From: Gemmatimonadota bacterium
GTDB taxonomy: Bacteria; JAAXHH01
Reading direction: 5' to 3'
DNA length: 64,000 nucleotides
Assembly (NCBI GenBank): GCA_026702745.1
Contig: JAPPBT010000020.1
Coordinates: 61,149-125,148 of the forward strand
Part shown: positions 61,474 to 64,000 of the stretch, piece by piece
Layout of the letters: each line of letters opens with the position of its first letter
Position numbering within the stretch: the stretch's first letter is position 1
Notes under the pieces: model-generated
Databases searched by the model: none
The model's input: the letters and a program-made list of their open reading frames with translations, nothing else
Told to the model about the DNA's origin: nothing
Program-made: the position numbers and the translations under genes

Positions 61474-61554
61474 CGCCGGCAACGACCCGCACACCGCGGC
61501 CGGCACCGCCCCTTGCCCGCCGGCAACGACCCGCACACTGCGGCCGGCACCGCC
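61474..61554. repeat. 44-bp direct duplication downstream of the PspC gene
   Basis: A 37-bp unit beginning CGCCGGCAACGACCCGCACA occurs at 61474-61510 and, with one change, at 61518-61554, separated by 7 bp. Each copy contains GC-rich inverted parts (GCCGGC, GCGGCCGGC). Confidence 0.85.
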
Positions 61555-61598
61555 TTCGAGTTTCCCCGGTGGTTTTGTCCCGGACCCCTTGAATCGGC

Positions 61599-61627
61599 TT
61601 GACAAGCGGCGTTCAGGCGACTAGCGT
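61599..61627 (+). promoter_or_regulatory. Sigma70-like promoter for the small membrane gene and surE
   Basis: TTGACA (61599-61604), a 17-nt spacer and TAGCGT (61622-61627), preceded by the same GGC context (GGCTTGACA) seen at 4641 and 19471. It lies 57 bp upstream of the ATG at 61684. Confidence 0.5.
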
Positions 61628-61683
61628 AGTTCGCGATCGGTCAGTACCCGGGGCCGGTCGCTTTTTAATGCCACATCGACGAA

Positions 61684-61908
61684 ATGTGTATGAGAAAAAA
61701 GCACAACCTTCGCCTGGCACGCGCCATACAGGGCATCAGCGGCGTACTCGCCGTCCTGATGATCTATCCTTTGGTCCGCCTGATCTATCCCTGCTGGCGG
61801 CGGTTGAAGGGTCCGGGCAACCGCGGGGAAACGGGCGGTCCGCACTCATCCGGCCCATCCGAACCGCATAGCGGGCCATCCGGTCAATCCACTGACCAGG
61901 GCAAGTAG
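61684..61908 (+). CDS. Small single-span membrane protein (74 aa)
   Basis: Unrecognised. A basic N-terminus (MRKKHNLRLARA) precedes one hydrophobic helix (about 17-36: ISGVLAVLMIYPLVRLIYPC) and a hydrophilic Gly/Ser/Pro-rich tail. ATG at 61684 or 61690. It lies between a plausible promoter and surE, six bases upstream of the latter, which argues for co-expression. The pattern fits many small membrane accessory proteins; I cannot assign a role. Confidence 0.55.
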   Translation: MCMRKKHNLRLARAIQGISGVLAVLMIYPLVRLIYPCWRRLKGPGNRGETGGPHSSGPSEPHSGPSGQSTDQGK

Positions 61909-61914
61909 GCCGCT

Positions 61915-62598
61915 GTGAAACTGATAGTCACCAACGACGACGGCATCGAGGCGCCTGGCCTTCTTACGCTAGAGAATCTGGCGGCGCAGTGGGGCGAAGT
62001 GGTCGTGGTCGCGCCGGCGGAAGTACAGTCGGGCGCGGCACACCAGTTGACCAAGAACCAGGCCATTCGCGTGGATGAACTCGGAGGCCGCCGGTACAGG
62101 GTATGGGGCACGCCCGCCGACTGTGCGGGCCTGGCGGTCAACCAGCTTGCGACCGACGGGGACTGGTTGCTATCCGGGATTAACGCCGGGGGCAATCTCG
62201 GGGTGGACGTCTACGAATCGGGCACGGTGGCCGCCGCCAGGGAGGCCGCTATTCACGGCTACAGGTCCATTGCACTGTCGCATTACACAGCGGACGGCCG
62301 GGAGATCGACTGGCCGCTGGCCGCGAAACGGCTGCGGCCGGTCTTGGAACGCCTGCTGCGCGAGGACCCGGGAACCGGGGTTTTCTACAACGTCAACCTC
62401 CCCCACCCGAATCACGACGAAACCCGCCTGGAGGTCAAATCCACCCCGGTGGACACGAGTCCATTCCGCATCACGTTCACGCCGACCGAAAACGGTTACC
62501 TGCATACCGGGATCTATCACGAACGGCACCGGGAACCCGGCTCCGATATCGACCAGTGCTTCAACGGGCATATCTCCCTGTCGAAGATCCGGGTCTAA
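61915..62598 (+). CDS. surE: 5'/3'-nucleotidase SurE
   Basis: A 227-residue metal-dependent survival phosphatase acting on nucleoside monophosphates. The metal-binding start LIVTNDDGIEAPGLLTLENL (the DD pair is diagnostic), VVVVAPAEVQSGAAHQLT, GTPADCAGLAVNQL and SGINAGGNLGVDVYESGTVAAAREA. The loop SGAAHQLT replaces the more usual SGxxxSIT. GTG start. The C-terminus is shorter than in E. coli. Promoter probably shared with the preceding small gene. Confidence 0.93.
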   Translation: MKLIVTNDDGIEAPGLLTLENLAAQWGEVVVVAPAEVQSGAAHQLTKNQAIRVDELGGRRYRVWGTPADCAGLAVNQLATDGDWLLSGINAGGNLGVDVYESGTVAAAREAAIHGYRSIALSHYTADGREIDWPLAAKRLRPVLERLLREDPGTGVFYNVNLPHPNHDETRLEVKSTPVDTSPFRITFTPTENGYLHTGIYHERHREPGSDIDQCFNGHISLSKIRV

Positions 62599-62607
62599 CG
62601 GACCCTC

Positions 62608-63924
62608 CTAGTTCGCCAGACAATTGACAATGCCCCGTAACCCGGCTCCCTCATCCACCCTGGCCAACCAGGCCTGAAAATCGGGGTCGAGTGGCGCGCA
62701 CAGACCGGTCCCGGTCAACCATAGTGCGCGGAGGTTGGTTAGATTGACGAGCTCGAGGGGCAGTGGGCCCGCCAGTTGCATATTGTTGCTGAGATCCAAT
62801 TGCCAGAGACCTGTCATCCCGCCCAGCCCGGGTGGTACCGGTCCGCTAAGCAGGTTGGATGAGAGGAAAGCCCGTTCAAGCGCACGCAGCGTGCCCAGTT
62901 GCGGTGGGATCTGGCCCCGCAATCCGTTGTTTCCGAGATGCAGGAACGTAAGGTTCGACAGGTTACCCAGCTCCGGCGGAATACTCCCCGATAAACTATT
63001 GTGTGACAGATCCAGGTTCTCAAGCCAGGGAAGTCCACCCAGCGATGCTGGTATCGCGCCACTGAGTTGATTGTGATTCAACTGTAACCAATTGAGCCTG
63101 CCGAAGTTCCCCATAGATCGAGGGATTTCGCCACTTAACCTGTTATTGGACAGTACCAGATAATAGAGATTAGAGAGGTTCCCCAGCGTCGAAGGAATCT
63201 CGCCGGTCAGCTGGTTACCAGGCAGATACAGCGTGGTAAGGTTCCGGAGTTCCCCCAAAGATGAAGGGATATTGCCGCTGACTGTGGACATAGTGATGAT
63301 CAACGTCCGGAGTTGGTCCAATCGACCCAGCTCATCAGGTATCTCGCCCTTGATGCCAACATCCCAGAGCTCGAGCCTTTGAAGCTCGTCGAGGTCCCCC
63401 AGTTCCGGCGGCAATACCCCGCGCAGACCGTTTCGTACAAGTACCAGTTCTACGACACGGCCTTCCGCGTTGACCGTGACCCCGTACCAGTCGCCCACGG
63501 GCCGGGTACTCAACCAGTTTTCGTTGTTCGACCACCGGGAACCGCCCAAGGCTTCGTAAAAAGCGGCAAGGACCGCCTCGTCTTTGCTCACCGGCCGTAC
63601 ACTTACCCGGATAACCGCCGACGCATTGCCCGACATGACGGTGACGACAGCGCCTCCCTCCGACAACGCCGTTATCACGCCCTGACTGTTTACGCTGACG
63701 ACCTGAGGAGCACTGATCGACCAACTCAGAATCGGATTCGTGATCCGGGCGTCGTCCTGGTCCCGCACCGTGACCGTTGGCTCCGCCGTATCACCGACTT
63801 TCAGGTTCAGATGCGATGGCATAACGGATACGCGTGCAGGAACCTGGGAAAGGGAGTCCGTGGGACCCTTATCGCCACAGGATGCGATGTGCCACCGTCC
63901 GGTTACCAAGTATGGGAGAGCCAA
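62608..63924 (-). CDS. Leucine-rich-repeat lipoprotein with Ig-like (Big_2) domain
   Basis: A 438-residue probable surface protein. From the TTG at 63924 (GGAGG eight bases upstream) a short lead reaches lipobox IASC, then a Big_2-like domain (VSVMPSHLNLKVGDTAEPTVTV ... GVITALSEGGAVVTVMSG), a plant-type LRR cap (AFYEALGGSRWSNNENWL) and about ten 24-residue repeats of the form LxxLxLxxNxLxGxIPxxLGxL. The frame is open to GTG 63978, leaving the start uncertain; the signal sequence is atypically weak and may be damaged. The extracellular LRR suggests binding to host or neighbour surfaces. Upstream sequence runs off the window. Confidence 0.8.
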   Translation of the reverse strand: MALPYLVTGRWHIASCGDKGPTDSLSQVPARVSVMPSHLNLKVGDTAEPTVTVRDQDDARITNPILSWSISAPQVVSVNSQGVITALSEGGAVVTVMSGNASAVIRVSVRPVSKDEAVLAAFYEALGGSRWSNNENWLSTRPVGDWYGVTVNAEGRVVELVLVRNGLRGVLPPELGDLDELQRLELWDVGIKGEIPDELGRLDQLRTLIITMSTVSGNIPSSLGELRNLTTLYLPGNQLTGEIPSTLGNLSNLYYLVLSNNRLSGEIPRSMGNFGRLNWLQLNHNQLSGAIPASLGGLPWLENLDLSHNSLSGSIPPELGNLSNLTFLHLGNNGLRGQIPPQLGTLRALERAFLSSNLLSGPVPPGLGGMTGLWQLDLSNNMQLAGPLPLELVNLTNLRALWLTGTGLCAPLDPDFQAWLARVDEGAGLRGIVNCLAN

Positions 63925-64000
63925 GCTACAGTCCTCCAGATGTTGCCAAGCCGAACATCGCAAGCAACTCACGTTCACGCATGTCGCAAAAGTGATTCTT

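Overview
The window is a GC-rich, densely packed bacterial chromosome segment with about 52 protein genes and one tRNA. I see no phage, insertion sequence, integrase or CRISPR. Several traits point to a Gram-negative member of the FCB assemblage (Latescibacterota, Gemmatimonadota or Bacteroidota relatives). These are a surface protein ending in a type IX secretion-style sorting domain, a TonB-dependent receptor with an N-terminal carboxypeptidase-regulatory-like domain, FeoB split into two genes, and phytanoyl-CoA dioxygenase, pentonate dehydratase and TIM-barrel isomerase genes side by side. My best guess is a Latescibacterota-like genome. This is inference from gene content and cannot be settled without a marker-gene tree.

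Layout. 1-7.2 kb: a truncated phytanoyl-CoA dioxygenase, then a kynurenine-degradation cluster on the + strand (ACMS decarboxylase, kynureninase, kynurenine 3-monooxygenase, aminomuconate semialdehyde dehydrogenase, RidA-type aminomuconate deaminase, 3-hydroxyanthranilate dioxygenase). It covers every step from kynurenine to 4-oxalocrotonate. 7.4-9.1 kb: a small unknown gene and an LbtU-like siderophore porin with a metal-repressor operator. 9.3-26 kb: a tRNA-dihydrouridine synthase, then phosphate genes: a minus-strand run TonB receptor - surface protein - pstC - pstA - pstB - phoU, a divergent polyphosphate kinase, two paralogous small membrane proteins, and phoB-phoR. 26-29 kb: endonuclease III, a PolX-family protein and a receiver-domain protein. 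29.4-33.5 kb: an iron-transport operon (DtxR-family repressor, membrane-anchored DtxR/FeoA fusion, split FeoB). 33.5-36.9 kb: sulfate activation (cysC-cysD-cysNC). 37-43 kb: a tripartite RND efflux pump. 43-49 kb: an endonuclease Q/UvrD-type helicase fusion, an exported MsrA, and a GerW-DUF2953 pair. 49-52.5 kb: sugar-acid and dioxygenase catabolic genes. 52.5-59.9 kb: TPR lipoprotein, tRNA-Gly(CCC), ddl, hemW, lepB, lepA, anti-sigma and ECF sigma factor. 60-64 kb: envelope-stress-like membrane proteins with PspC domains, surE and a leucine-rich-repeat lipoprotein.

Regulation visible in the DNA. Several promoters fit a sigma70-like TTGACA-N16/18-TATNNT pattern (553, 4660, 7381, 9017, 29358, 61599). 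Two of them, upstream of the LbtU-like porin and of the DtxR-feo operon, carry the same 16-bp dyad TTTAKCC-NN-GNCTAAA overlapping or abutting the -10, which defines a small metal regulon. The TonB receptor-pst run is preceded by four 11-bp direct repeats ending exactly 11 nt before a TATAAT, the geometry of a PhoB-activated promoter, and phoB-phoR lie nearby.

A striking genome-wide trait is the abundance of short tandem arrays (units of 9-44 bp). They sit between genes, across stop codons, and inside genes as in-frame expansions (msrA, the EndoQ-helicase fusion, phoR, the DUF2953 gene and others).
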